A DNA stretch of 64,000 nucleotides from Globodera rostochiensis (taxonomy: Eukaryota > Nematoda > Chromadorea > Rhabditida > Heteroderidae): NCBI GenBank assembly GCA_018350325.1, contig JAEVLN010000016.1, positions 1 to 64,000 of the forward strand. Reading direction: 5' to 3'. Position 1 is the first letter of the stretch; every line of letters begins with the position of its first letter. A program made the translations under genes and the position numbers. Below the pieces are notes generated by a model. It saw only the letters and a program-made list of their open reading frames with translations. It searched no databases and was not told the origin of the DNA. This document shows, in pieces, positions 12,022 through 22,529 of this stretch.

Positions 12022-13967
12022 ATGAACGAAACTTACCGATTTGGAACATCACCAGTTTTTGTCTTCCAGGCGATCACCGATTTGGTGCTCACCCGATCGC
12101 TCTTTTTGATCGCTTATTTGACTCTCTTCTTTGTTGGCCTCATTGGTAACTTTCTCGTCGTTTGGGTGGTCGCCACTTGCAAGGTCCGTCGAATTGCCAA
12201 TTTGAAAGATTCAATTAATATTCAATGCACCACAGAGTATGCAGACGGTCACCAACGGTAAAATGTCGCTGATGGGGGAGGGGTCCCCAATTCCATAACC
12301 CCGGGGGGTCCCCAATTCCATAACCCCCAGGGGGGGGGGGGTCCCTCCCCAATTCTTCCATAACCCCCAGGGGGGGGGAGTCCCCAATTCCATCAGTTAA
12401 CCGCCCCCCCCCCCTACCTGAAGTGTTCATCGCCAACCTGGCAGTTTCCGACCTGATCGTCTGCTGCACTTCCATTTGGCTGACGCCGACTTACACTTAC
12501 ATCGGACATTGGATTTGGGGCGCTTGGATGTGCTATGCACTGCCATTGTTTCAGGGCGCCTCCATTTTCATTTCTTCGCTGACTTTAACTGCCATCGCAC
12601 TGGACAGACATTGGGTGGGCGGGTCCGACCACAAGACCAAAACGAACATTCGGAACAGGTGATCTGTCGGTCTCAACCGCGGAAGCACGCCTCCACCTCT
12701 ACTCAGGTACATCTTCCACCCCCCCCCCACCGCCCCTGCCGAATAACGTGCTTTTAACTACAAAAGAAAACTTTTATTCTCAACGGCTCAAAAAATGTTC
12801 TGAGTTGGGCAAATCCCCCCCCCCCCAGGTCTGTGCCGCGGTGATTTGTCTGATTTGGTGCCTCTCCGTTCTCCTCGTCCTCCCTTACGCCGTTCACATG
12901 CGAATCGCCGAAGGCAAAGGACCATTTCCGATATTTTTAAGGCTGATTTCCCGTTCTTCAGTGATGTGGCCTTGCCGATTTTCGCTGTGTGTGGAGGATT
13001 GGGGAGGAAAGGAGGACATGCGGTCGTTGTACGGAATGACCACCGTTGTTCTTCAGGTGGGGGGGGGGGGTAAAAAATGATTTGGTAAAGTCCCCCCCCC
13101 CCCAGTTCGTTGTACCGTTTACGGTTATCGGCCACAGCTACAGGCGTATTTGGCGCTTTATGGAGGCCCGACGGCTGAGGCGACAGAGCGAAAGTGACGT
13201 GCAGTTGGTGCGTAAACGCCGTCTGTTGAGCATGTTGGTCCGCATGGTCAGCTTGGTGAAGACGAATATTCATTTGCCCCCTCGTCCTCAAAGGTCCTTC
13301 TGTTTGGCATATGCTGGCTTCCGTTCAACTTTCTGTACGTTTTGTTAGCTCTGTGCCAAACAGAATTTGAGGAAAGGAAAAGCTTTTATTTTCACTTAGT
13401 CGGTGTGTTTCCAGCTTTTGTCTGAATGTTAACAATCCTACAACCGGTTTACCTATTTTTATCCAGAAACCTTCTGAGAGACGTTCATGCCGATGCTTTT
13501 CTGAAGGTCGGTGTCCGTCTGATCGATCACTGACCTCCAGCAGCCGTTCCATGTTAAGCCCTACTTCTCCTTTCTGTTTCTGTTCGCCCATCTCCTCTCC
13601 ATGGTCGTCCCGGCGGCTAATCCCCTCCTCTACGGTAATTGCTTTACTTAGAAATGGCCATTTTCTTTGTCTGTCCCATTGGTCCATAGAATACACGCAA
13701 TTAAAATGAATTTTGGTGGCTATTTAGCACTTTCTGTGCCCTTTGGAATTTATTCGCCCACATAACTCAGCTTGGATGAACGCTTCCTTCCGGGACGGCT
13801 TTTTGCGCGTGTTGCCCTTCCGACGATGGCATAAAAAGATCGTTTCACTGAAACGGATGCCAATCGCCGAGAAGGAGGACGGCGGAGGGCGGCGGCGTAC
13901 GGCGGACGATAAATTGGAAGGGATCGAACGGCGGGGGAACCGACTCGAAAGGGCTGACGCGCGGTAA
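12022..13967 (+). CDS. Rhodopsin-family GPCR, neuropeptide (NPY/RFamide-like) receptor
   Basis: Seven-helix plasma-membrane receptor of about 373 residues. Exons: 12022-12183, 12236-12257, 12424-12614, 12659-12706, 12829-12913, 12962-13056, 13106-13255, 13294-13334, 13467-13506, 13544-13634, 13771-13967; each junction keeps frame. TM1 contains GLIGNFLVVWVV. After it come MQTVTN, then TM2 (FIANLAVSDLIVC), TM3 starting at a Cys and ending TAIALDRHW (DRH in place of DRY), TM4 (CLIWCLSVLLVLPYAV), an ECL2 Cys, TM5, a basic ICL3 (EARRLRRQ), TM6 (LLFGICWLPFNFL) and TM7 (VVPAANPLLYAWMN; NPxxY intact). A basic helix 8 and tail follow. The NLAVSD, CWLPFN and NPLLY pattern is that of NPY/NPF/RYamide-type receptors; the ligand cannot be told. 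The intron at 12914 is GC-AG. Several introns carry long poly-C at the acceptor. Confidence 0.92.
12285..12390. repeat. Short tandem repeat in GPCR intron 2
   Basis: Three to four copies of CCCCAATTCCATAACCCC plus a G run, inside the intron 12258-12423 that follows the 22-base microexon. Confidence 0.85.
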
Positions 13968-14303
13968 AGAAACGGTCGCAATGCCAACCGATTTCCCCAC
14001 GTTGAACTTAAGGCCCTTAAGCACCCGCCGATCTTTCCGTCTTCCCAGGCCGCCTCCGGCGTCGCGTCCCCTGCTGAAGAGACGGAGTAGCAGTGATAGA
14101 ATGGTGGCGTGGAGGGGCTCGGAGAGCGTTGGAGCGAAGCCTTTTTGAACATGAGTCATCGTTTACGGGTCTTTAGTCTATGCGTCATCGTCAAAGTGAT
14201 CATCGATGCTCCATCATGATCATCCGTCCCATCCGAAGTCTGGTGAAGCATAAAGGACCCTCCCATCCTTCCGGCCTTCGTCGCTTCCTCCACAGCTCAA
14301 GCC

Positions 14304-15640
14304 CATGAGTACATGTACCGGCGCGAGCCGTATTTGCCAGCCGGGGGGTATACGTCGGCCCAGTCCTTTTCCTTACGGCCCAACGCCCACGGGGTTATCC
14401 TGAACAAACGGATTAATAGTTAGAATGTTTGTTTCCGACATTACCAATTCTTGTCCAAGTAGGCAAAAGACACCAATCCCTGCCGGTACATGTCGATAGC
14501 CTGCTTCTGGCTGTTTAATTGGTTTGGATTGCTTTTAACGTTTAATGAGCAATTCATTGCCAGCCCAAAACGTTTATATGAATAAATCTGATTGATCCAA
14601 AACAAATTAAGAAAAGGAATTGTTTTCTAAAAGGACGAGCGGTGGGCTGACTTTTCTCTTACTCAACCTCTTCCCGTCCAGTATGTACGGCTTCCACGAA
14701 TTCCACAAGGGCCTATCGTAGTTAGGGTCCCGATGACGGCGCCAATGGCGCGGCTCCAAATAGTCCGAGTACCATTTGTACCGGGACCAGAAGTTGGGGT
14801 AGTCCAACCCCAACGAATCGGGGATCGGGTCCGTGTTCATGAAGCGACGGGCTTAAACGGGGGGGGGGGGGGGAATTTAGGGAAGCGGCCCGTTTAGTCT
14901 GGCCATTTGAGTCTGGGCACTTGAGTCTGGACATTTGAGTCTGGTGCTTTTAGCACATCATAACTCTTTTCACAGTAAATCAATCTTAAACTCAAATGAC
15001 TCAGGTGGCCCAGACTGAAATGTCAAACGACCCCTACCGGGATTTAGACGTTTCTGAAAACTTCGTCTTTTACCTGTAAAGCGACGATCCACCCAATGGA
15101 AGCCTGGGCCGCGATGACTATAGTCGGAGATGGCCGAGTCCAACTAAAAAAGAGTTTGGCCGCTGTGGATTTGTTTGGGACTGAACGGATGGAGGGAAGG
15201 AGACTTCAAAGGAGACTTCACTCATCCCCCCGGGGGGGGGGGGTAGGGAGCATGGTTTGTCCACCCACTCAATAAGAAGGAAATGGAGTAAGAAACAACT
15301 GTCAGTGGGGGGAGGGGGGGGGGGGCTATCTGCTGATTTGTGCTTTTAGCAAATCCCTCAGCCCTCAGCAAGTTCCCCCCTTTCACACCCACCAAATCCC
15401 AGTCGCGCCGGTACTTGTACAGTGTGGATGATCGATTGGCACCCGAAACGTGCAAATGGTTCAAATTGGGCACCGAAGTTACCCTAAAAAGTAAAGGATG
15501 GAATGAGGTGAAGGTTGTCGCTGAATTTGCACGAACCTGCTCAATGATGGCACGTGTCCATCGCCGATGGCAAAATCCCGAGCGCGCGGAAATCCGATGT
15601 ATGAAGTTGATTGGGAGCGGACAACGGGCAGACTGCACAT
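14304..15640 (-). CDS. Aromatic-rich array, gene 0 (divergent member)
   Basis: First from the left of a co-directional series of small Tyr/Trp/Arg-rich genes. Proposed start ATG at 15640 (MCSLPVVRSQS), then AG|G at about 15495 leading to SGANRSSTLYKYRRDWDL, an exon at about 15070-15140 (DYSHRGPGFHWVDRRF), one at about 14650-14830 (DYPNFWSRYKWYSDYLEP, LWNSWKPYILDG), a short exon (QAIDMYRQGLVSFAYLDKNW) and a last exon ending at a stop near 14304 (ITPWALGRKEKDWADVY, RRYMYSWA). The first two junctions are phase-consistent. The last two exons closely match the small gene at 30086-30370 (YRQG, NWIT, RxxKDW), so they could be a separate small gene. Function not recognised; basic and strongly aromatic. 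Confidence 0.6.
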
Positions 15641-15794
15641 TAGTCTGGTGTGATCGTAAATGAAATAGAAAAACGGCAGATGATGTCCAATGGGTGGTAA
15701 AAAGAAAAAAAGGATGAGCACGAACAGAAGAGGGGGAGGGGAAGGGGAGGGCGAGGGGAGGAGGTGAGAGCGATCCGACGGGGGGAGACGGAGG

Positions 15795-16115
15795 GGGGGG
15801 GGGATTGGAGAAAGAAGAATCCGACGGAGGGGGATTGGAGAAAGAAGAATCCGACGGAGGAGGATTGGAGAAGGAAGAATCCGACGGAGGGGGATTGGAG
15901 AAAGAAGAATCCGACGGAGGGGGATTGGAGAAAGAAGAATCCGACGGAGGAGGATTGGAGAAGGAAGAATCCGACGGAGGGGGATTGGAGAAAGAAGAAT
16001 CCGACGGAGGGGGATTGGAGAAAGAAGAATCCGACGGAGGAGGATTGGAGAAGGAAGAATCCGACGGAGGAGGATTGGAGAAGGAAGAATCCGACGGAGG
16101 GGGGGGGGGAGTGAT
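15795..16115. repeat. 30-base purine-rich minisatellite, about 10 copies
   Basis: Unit GGATTGGAGAAAGAAGAATC plus CGACGGAGGG. Two variants (AAAGAAG and AAGGAAG; GGGGGA and GGAGGA) alternate in a pattern with period about 90. The purines lie all on one strand. Followed by related GTGATCGGAGA units up to about 16160 and a C/G-run palindrome near 16261-16290. Confidence 0.95.
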
Positions 16116-16426
16116 CGGAGAAGGAAGAAGTGATCGGAGAAGGAAGAAGTGATCGGAGATGGAAATCCGACGGGGGGAGAGAAGGAAACCCCCAACTGCG
16201 TGGGAGTGTTTGTTGTTGGTTGGGGGCTTTCTTCTTTCCGCCTTCTTTCCCTGATTCTCTCCCCCCTCCCCCCGGGGGGGGGGGGATCAAGCGGCTGTCA
16301 ATAAGGACACATTCACAGAATGGTGAAATGAGCAAAAAATTATCATTTATCCGTCCGGCATCATCAAAAAAATGCATATGTGGCATAAAGCATTTCTTAT
16401 TCCGTTTTTAAACTGTCCAAGTTCAT

Positions 16427-17109
16427 TTATTCGTAAACGTCGTTGTTCAACAGATGAGAACGGTAGCGGTGCCAAAAGCGCTGCGTGTACGCCGATTCCC
16501 CGTAGAACGGTTCGTACATTCGACGGTACAGCGGGGCGTAATCGTTGTCCGAATCGTACCTGAATGTTTTATTGTGCCATATTTGTCTGGTCAAGTAGTA
16601 ATTTAAACCAAAAGTGTTGGACACGACGCCAATAATCGTAGGGTTGGTGCCAAGATGATGGAAAAGTGAGGCGATGGCTGAATAATCGGTAGCATTGGTT
16701 GGAACATTTATTCCCTAAAAATCACCTGGCCACATGGCATTTGTACGGCTGAGTGCCCTTGTAGATCGGCGAGAAATAGTAGTACTTGTCGAACCAGTGG
16801 TTGTCCATCTTTGTATTTTCGGGCTATGAGATCGGAAAATTCTTTCGAAAATTGACCACAAATGAGGGACGGTACATCCGACTCGACCACAGTGAGCTTG
16901 AGTCATGTTGCGCTAAGGACGCCGAGTGGGGAGAGAACCGGTCAATTTCACGCGTAAACCGATTGGCGTCGATCAGGGAGGAGGAGCGGTACAACTAAAG
17001 GAATACAACGGTAATAACGAAAGGATACGGCACGTACCGAGGGATTCGCTCTCGGCTCGAATTCGCTTAGCCGAGTGACCGATTCGGCACGACCCAATCC
17101 AAAAGACAT
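16427..17109 (-). CDS. Aromatic-rich array, gene 1 (complete four-exon model, 141 residues)
   Basis: Exons 17109-17038, 16994-16857, 16808-16726 and 16559-16427; all junctions keep phase and the sum is 142 codons including TAA. N-terminus MSFGLGRAESVTRL, then LYRSSSLIDANRF and SSRMYRPSF. The third exon reads NHWFDKYYYFSPIYKG, the motif that recurs in the other array genes. The last exon reads YDSDNDYAPLYRRMYEPF and ends LLNNDVYE. No signal peptide or membrane segment; the protein is basic and rich in Tyr, Arg and Ser. It is the best-defined member of the array and the reference for the exon order. Not recognised; a structural role is possible but unproven. Confidence 0.75.
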
Positions 17110-17224
17110 CGCCAACGGCACTCTTCAAAAACACTGGAAGCAATGTGAAGCGGAAGAATTTATGTGGCAAAACGACACAATTTGGGAGTGGAAGAAGAGA
17201 AAGCAAATAGCGGGCAGAGAACGG

Positions 17225-17452
17225 AGTGGGTGGGGGAGGGGGAGGGGGGAGGGGGAGGGGGGGGGGGAGGGGGAGGGGGGAGGGGGAGGGGGGAGGGGGA
17301 GGGGGGAGGGGGAGGGGGAGGGGGAGGGGGAGGGGGGAGGGGGAGGGGGAGGGGGAGGGGGAGGGGGAGGGGGAGGGGGAGGGGGGGGGGGGGAGGAGAG
17401 GGGGAGGAGAGGGGGAGGAGAGGGGGAGGGAAGAGGGGGGAGGGGAGGGGTA
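17225..17452. repeat. (GGGGGA)n / GGGGAG tract
   Basis: About 225 bases almost entirely of G with A every five or six bases on the + strand. It lies immediately upstream of the start of array gene 1. A long homopurine tract of this kind can form G-quadruplexes on one strand. Confidence 0.95.
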
Positions 17453-17705
17453 AAGCGTAGAAAGCAGCTGTCAGAGGCGGAATAGGGATGGGATTAGCTC
17501 CTCTCGGCTTACCAAACCTCCCCCTCCCCTTTTTGAACAAACACTGCAAATGTGCGCAAGATTTTCTTTCCCAACAAATTTGGAAAAGACTTGGACAATT
17601 TGGGATGGTCTTGGCTCAAAAACATTGCTCAGCAAATTAGGCCGGTTTCGCTCCGTTTGATATCGTCCGACGCGTACCTGTCGATTTAGCAGCATTTTGA
17701 AAGTC

Positions 17706-18880
17706 CTACCACTCTTGGCACGGCTTCCCCACTCTTGGCACGGCTTCCCCACTCTTGGCACGGCTTCCCCACTCTTGGCACGGCTTCCCCACTCTTGGCA
17801 CGGCTTCCCCACTCTTGGCACGGCTTCCCCACTCTTGGCACGGCTTCCCCACTCTTGGCACGGCTTCCTTACTCTTGGCACGGCTTCCCCACTCTTGGCA
17901 CGCTTCCCCACTCTTGGCACGCTTCCCCACTCTTGGCACGGCTTCCCCACTCTTGGCACGGCTTCCTTACTCTTGGCACGGCTTCCCCATTTTTGGCACG
18001 GCTTCCTTACTCTTGGCACGGCTTCCCCATTTTTGGCACGTCTTCCTTACTCTTGGCACGGCTTCCCCATTTTTGGCACGGCTTCCCCATTTTTGGCACG
18101 GCTTCCTTACTCTTGGCACGGCTTCCCCACTCTTGGCACGGCTTCCTTACTCTTGGCACGGCTTCCTTACTCTTGGCACGGCTTCCCCATTTTTGGCACG
18201 GCTTCCCCATTTTGGCACGGCTTCCCCATTTTTGGCACGGCTTCCCCACTCTTGGCACGGCTTCCTTACTCTTGGCACGGCTTCTCCATTTTTGGCACGG
18301 CTTCCTTACTCTTGGCACGGCTTCCCCATTTTTGGCACGGCTTCCTTACTCTTGGCACGGCTTCCCCACTCTTGGCACGGCTTCCTAACTCTTGGCACGG
18401 CTTCCACATTTTTGGCACGGCTTCCCCATTTTTGGCACGGCTTCCCCATTTTTGGCACGGCTTCCCCATTTTTGGCACGGCTTCCCCATTTTTGGCACGG
18501 CTTCCCCACTCTTGGCACGGCTTCCCCATTTTTGGCACGGCTTCCTTACTCTTGGCACGGCTTCCCCACTCTTGGCACGGCTTCCCCATTTTTGGCACGG
18601 CTTCCCCACTCTTGGCACGGCTTCCTTACTCTTGGCACGGCTTCCCCATTTTTGGCACCGCTTCCCCATTTTTGGCACGTCTTCCCCATTTTTGGCATGG
18701 CTTCCCCATTTTTGGCATGGCTTCCCCATTTTTGGCACGGCTTCCCCACTCTTGGCACGGCTTCCCCACTCTTGGCACGGCTTCCCCATTTTTGGCATGG
18801 CTTCCCCACTCTTGGCACGGCTTCCCCACTCTTGGCACGGCTTCCCCATTTTTGGCACGGCTTCCTTACTCTTGGCACAT
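17706..18880. repeat. 20-base minisatellite, about 58 copies
   Basis: Unit of 20 bases CTCTTGGCACGGCTTCCCCA with three main variants: CCCCACTCTT, CCCCATTTTT and CCTTACTCTT. The left third is nearly pure CCCCACTCTT; the right part is a mosaic. Two 19-base copies (GCACGCTTCC) sit near 17900-17930. It is open in all frames because the unit lacks stops, and it separates array genes 1 and 2. Confidence 0.97.
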
Positions 18881-18980
18881 TTGTGTTACTTTTTTCTACC
18901 GTACTTTTACTGTGAGTTTCGTCAAACATTTAACCAACCGCCATAACAAGCAGTGCTAATTTGTTTTCGGTTTACAAAAC

Positions 18981-19590
18981 TTATTGGAACACGTCTTTAA
19001 GAAGTGCCCTGCGCGGTGCATTCCACAATTTGTAGGAGTATTCGTCTCTGTACGGCTCGTGAATGCGTCGATACATTTCGAGACGGTCGGTCGGATACCT
19101 ATGAATTATAGCACCGATAAATCTGTTTTTAGTAAAATGGTCTCTGTTGCGTTACAATTCGTTGCAATATGCCCGAGACCAGAATGTGTACGGAATGGCG
19201 GCATGGTCTCTGAAGCGTAAGAAGAAGCATTAAGTTTGCTTAAAGCATCGATGGCATAGACCAACCGACGGTGGTATTTGTCCAAAACCGGATAAGTCCG
19301 GTACGAAGTGCCGAAATGGAACCCATCGTCCGGGTAGAACACATCATCCTGCACAAACCACACAAACTTTAGGTACGGCTTGGCTTACGTACCAGACGGG
19401 ACTGGTGGAAGGTGCGCCAAGACCAGGAGCGCGTTTTGTAGGAGAGCGGCGTGTTCGGGGAGGGGGAAGTGTCGCCAACAGCGAAAGAACGGCTCAAATC
19501 GGCCTTTTGGTGTTAACACAAACTTTTAGGCTTCGGATATATCAGAAATGCCCTGCCCGATTCGCTTCGATTGTTCTTTTTCGGGGGCAT
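18981..19590 (-). CDS. Aromatic-rich array, gene 2
   Basis: Tail exon ends at TAA 18981-18983 and reads YPTDRLEMYRRIHEPY then YKLWNAPRRALLKDVFQ. This is clearly related to the tail of array gene 1 (YRRMYEPF...LLNNDVYE). Upstream exons: HAAIPYTFWSRAYCNEL at about 19145-19200; DDVFYPDDGFHFGTSYRTY at about 19245-19350; SYKTRSWSWRTFHQSRL at about 19405-19480. Donors GTAACG and GTACGTAAG and acceptors TTCATAG and TTGTGCAG support the splicing. The start is uncertain; an ATG at 19590 (MPPKKNNRSESG) is possible but its link to the next exon is not resolved. Confidence 0.6.
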
Positions 19591-19649
19591 TTTCCGTTAG
19601 AATTTAAACCAAAATTTATTCTCTTAAAAAGCTTTTGAGATTATTTTGG

Positions 19650-20158
19650 GCACGATGCTTTATTAAATGTTGGTATCCGCGATTATAGGCACAAATGCCG
19701 GGATGTAACCGTCCGTCCGTCCGATTCCTTCCTGTCCCCGGGTTGACGGACTTTTACAAAAATTGGCGGATTATTGGCGATTTTTGGATCAGTTTTCCAA
19801 ACAATAATTTTATTATTGCAATAAATATTTTAAAATTTGCAACTTAAAAATTTTTGAAAATTCCGGACATTTTTGAGTTTAGCCGGTTACATCCCTCTGG
19901 TTGAATACCAATGTGCGAGCTCGTAGTTGCACCGGATTGTGACGGATCATCGGCTGGTCTACTAATGGACCGATAGCGTAGGCGCTCATCTCTCGGCTTA
20001 TTGTAAAAAGTGATTAAAAAGAACGGACTACGGTAGAATATGCGAAGAAACGCGCAAATGCACTCACTGATAATGCGGGAGTTTATTTAAAAGATTGTGG
20101 CATAATGTTCGATTGATCAATCTACAGAATCTTCTACACAATGTTCTACGCCGTCGGA
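19650..20158. other. Intergenic spacer in the aromatic-rich array
   Basis: AT-rich 3' flank of array gene 3 and 5' flank of gene 2. A stretch near 19790-19870 is very AT-rich. No exon seen. Confidence 0.4.
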
Positions 20159-21157
20159 TCAGTGCTCGTAATAGTGCAAGTCGAATTCTTTGGAGTAGAA
20201 GGACGGGTTCGCGTAGTCGTAGCTGTACATGGATTGAAACGGGAAGAAGCCCAAAATACTCACAGATATCCTCGATAACGCGCCCAGTAGGGGTACGGGT
20301 AGGTCCAGTAGTGATTGTTCGCGACGTAATCCCTGTCGGTAACCAAAGGGTTACTGTTACTGTAACCAAAGGGTTACTGTTACTGTAACCAAAGGGTTAC
20401 TGTTACTGTAACCAAAGGGTTACTGTTACTGTAACCAAAGGGTTACTGTTTCTGTAACCAAAGGGTTACTGTTACTGTAACCAAAGGGTTACTGTTACTG
20501 TAACCAAAGGGTTACGTTACTGTAACCAAAGGGTTACGTTACTGTAACCAAAGGGTTACTGTTACTGTAACCAAAGGGTTACTGTTACTGTAACCAAAGG
20601 GTTACTGTTACTGTAACCAAAGGGTTACTGTTACTGTAACCAAAGGGTTACGTTACTGTAACCAACCCTGTTCTACTTACACTGGTGGCTTGTGCTTCCC
20701 GAACAGATCGCGGCGACGTAAGGCTGAGAATTGGCTGTGAATGTCGTACCAGAACACCTCGTGCTGATTTGGGATAAGACGCTTTGCTTTATACGGATTA
20801 GAGAAGAGAACAAAGTACCGAATTCGGGTCGGTCAAGTAACGGAAGGGCCAGTAGGAGTACGGGTTGCTGGACGAGTAGACGGACCTTTGGGAATTCGAC
20901 CGTAAAGTCAGTGGGGGAGGGGGCATTTGGTGTACTGACTGACCAAACGGGGTTCGCGTTCAGCAGACGCGAAGACAATTCAGCACTGGACGAAGTGGGG
21001 GACAAACTGTCGGGCATCTAATAGAGATTCAGCCAAACATTCTTCGGGCGTTTTTGGCACTTACCTCGGCCATGGACTTGCGTATGGCCCGTTGCAACTC
21101 ATCCGGCCGAATCAAAGTGCCTCCCTGGGTCACGTAGGCGGTCCCGACGGTGCTCAT
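20159..21157 (-). CDS. Aromatic-rich array, gene 3
   Basis: Start ATG 21155-21157. Exon 1 is 21157-21065 (MSTVGTAYVTQGGTLIR, DELQRAIRKSMAE) with a GTAAGT donor. Next comes an exon reading SSSNPYSYWPFRYLTDPNS at about 20820-20900, then HEVFWYDIHSQFSALRRR at about 20695-20765. The 23-base minisatellite lies in the following intron. Then RDYVANNHYWTYPYPYWARY at about 20270-20335, and a tail exon at about 20159-20230 reading YDYANPSFYSKEFDLHYYEH and ending at TGA 20159-20161. The YWxYPxPYW exon and the YDY tail match genes 4, 6 and 8. Exact limits of exon 2 are unresolved. Confidence 0.65.
20338..20666. repeat. 23-base hairpin-forming minisatellite, about 14 copies
   Basis: Unit GGTTACTGTTACTGTAACC plus AAAG. 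Each unit holds the inverted arms GGTTAC and GTAACC, so each copy can fold on itself. Three copies lack two bases of the loop (GGTTACGTTACTG). It lies in an intron of array gene 3. Confidence 0.96.
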
Positions 21158-21309
21158 TTTCAATCAACCGAAAAGTGTTAGCACCGAAAGTATCCGTCAA
21201 TTTCTGATCACTATTTTACTTTTTATCCCCTCAGGCGGATGGCTGCCTCTCTATGCACCCTCAGGCACCAATTGTCTGTCCGTTTGCTCTGCTTACTTAA
21301 GCCTGTTTC

Positions 21310-21530
21310 TCTTTGAATCTCTTTTTTGTTATCTCTACTATCCATGCTTCTTGTTTCCCTCATCTGTCTCTTTGTTTCCCTCAGTCTCTCTTTTTGTTAT
21401 CTCTACTATCCATGCTTCTTGTTTCCCTCATCTGTCTCTTTGTTTCCCTCAGTCTCTCTTTTTGTTATCTCTACTATCCATGCTTCTTGTTTCCCTCATC
21501 TGTCTCTTTGTTTCCCTCAGTCTACACATA
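21310..21530. repeat. 68-base pyrimidine-rich tandem repeat, about 3 copies
   Basis: Copies contain TTGTTATCTCTACTATCC and GCTTCTTGTTTCCCTCATC and are near-identical. Sits between array genes 3 and 4 within a longer CT-rich stretch (to about 21660). Confidence 0.9.
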
Positions 21531-21663
21531 TGTCTCTGTTTCTCTGCTCTTTTCTGTTAATTTCTTTGTTTCTCCGAATGATTGTAAAAGTTCCGTTCAG
21601 CATTGTGTCTCTCTTTGTCTTTTTCTCTGCTCGTCTCTCTTTTCCCTTCTCTTTCCCTCTGAT

Positions 21664-22170
21664 TCATCCAAAATAATCCGCAACGGGATAGAAATAAGTG
21701 CGGTAGTAGCCGGGATGGCCTTCGTCGTAGCTAAAGATTGCTATGTCAGATGATCGATGCTTAATCACTTCAAAAAGCCAAACCCGTATCCGTTGTAACG
21801 TGCCCAGTAACTGTACGGGTGTGGCCCGATGTCACTTAAAGTTGAAGGAGGAAAATTTGACGACATAATGCCAATGCGAATGTTTGTTGTACCTGGCGAA
21901 TGGTCGCGTGCCGGTGGATGAGCGTCTATAGAGCGGCGAGAAGAAATAGTAGCTGTCCTTCCGGTACAGATCGGTCTTGAACGGAAAAGTTTGAATAGTC
22001 GTGGGATTCTGAATTCAGACCACGCTAGCATTGCGATTCCGGCGGAAGGGCGCTAAGGGACGTGAGGACTTTGGATAGGGCTCAGATAGCCACAGTGGAC
22101 GGCTGCGCTGGATGTTGTGGGGACGGAAGTAGCCGGTCACGTCGGTGGTCGACTCGGACCGAATCGTCTG
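21664..22170 (-). CDS. Aromatic-rich array, gene 4 (start not found)
   Basis: Exons in order: about 22170-22070 after CCCCTCAG (TIRSESTTDVTGYFRPHN, RSRPLWLSEPYPK); about 21975-21894 (DLYRKDSYYFFSPLYRRS) with a GTACAA donor; about 21835-21775 (DIGPHPYSYWARYNGYG); and a tail after CTTTAG at about 21735-21664 (YDEGHPGYYRTYFYPVADYF), stop TGA 21664-21666. The YYFFSPLYRR motif equals that of genes 1, 5 and 6. A first exon upstream of 22170 is expected but no convincing ATG-bearing exon is seen before the minisatellite at 22530. Confidence 0.6.
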
Positions 22171-22529
22171 AGGGGAATGATTGGTGGACGAGTGAGACCC
22201 AGTGATTAGCTTTTACTTTCTTTCTCCAAAACAACAAAATTTAAACAGTTGCACACCCTTTAACTGGGCGTACACCGATGGTTCGGTGCCGTTTTATTCT
22301 TAACTTTGGGGAGAGGGTGAATGGCCTACGGCGATTGGTAGCGACACAAAAGAGAGGCAAACGAAGAAAATGTGTCGAATACATTTTTATAAATATATAA
22401 CATTACGGTTGGCAGATGGGGCCACCAAATGTTCACGTTGGAGTTGGCGCGCATCATCGCTGGCCGATAGTCTCGATCAGCCATTCCACGCACTTTGTTT
22501 GCTTCTAACAGAAGAGAGCGAAGGAACTG
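22171..22529. other. Upstream flank of array gene 4
   Basis: No clear exon. An expected first exon of array gene 4 may be hidden here or beyond the adjoining repeat. Confidence 0.35.

Noticed and set aside
15479..16386. Long Ser/Leu/Pro frames on the minus strand across the 30-base repeat
   Set aside because: Stop-free purine-rich repeat. Only the 15479-15640 part, which joins an aromatic exon in phase, was kept as coding.
17697..18959. A repeat protein of over 400 residues (LARLPHSWHGFPTLGTA pattern)
   Set aside because: Translation of the 20-base minisatellite, open in several frames at once; 20 is not a multiple of three, so the repeat cycles through frames without stops. No codon-level selection visible.
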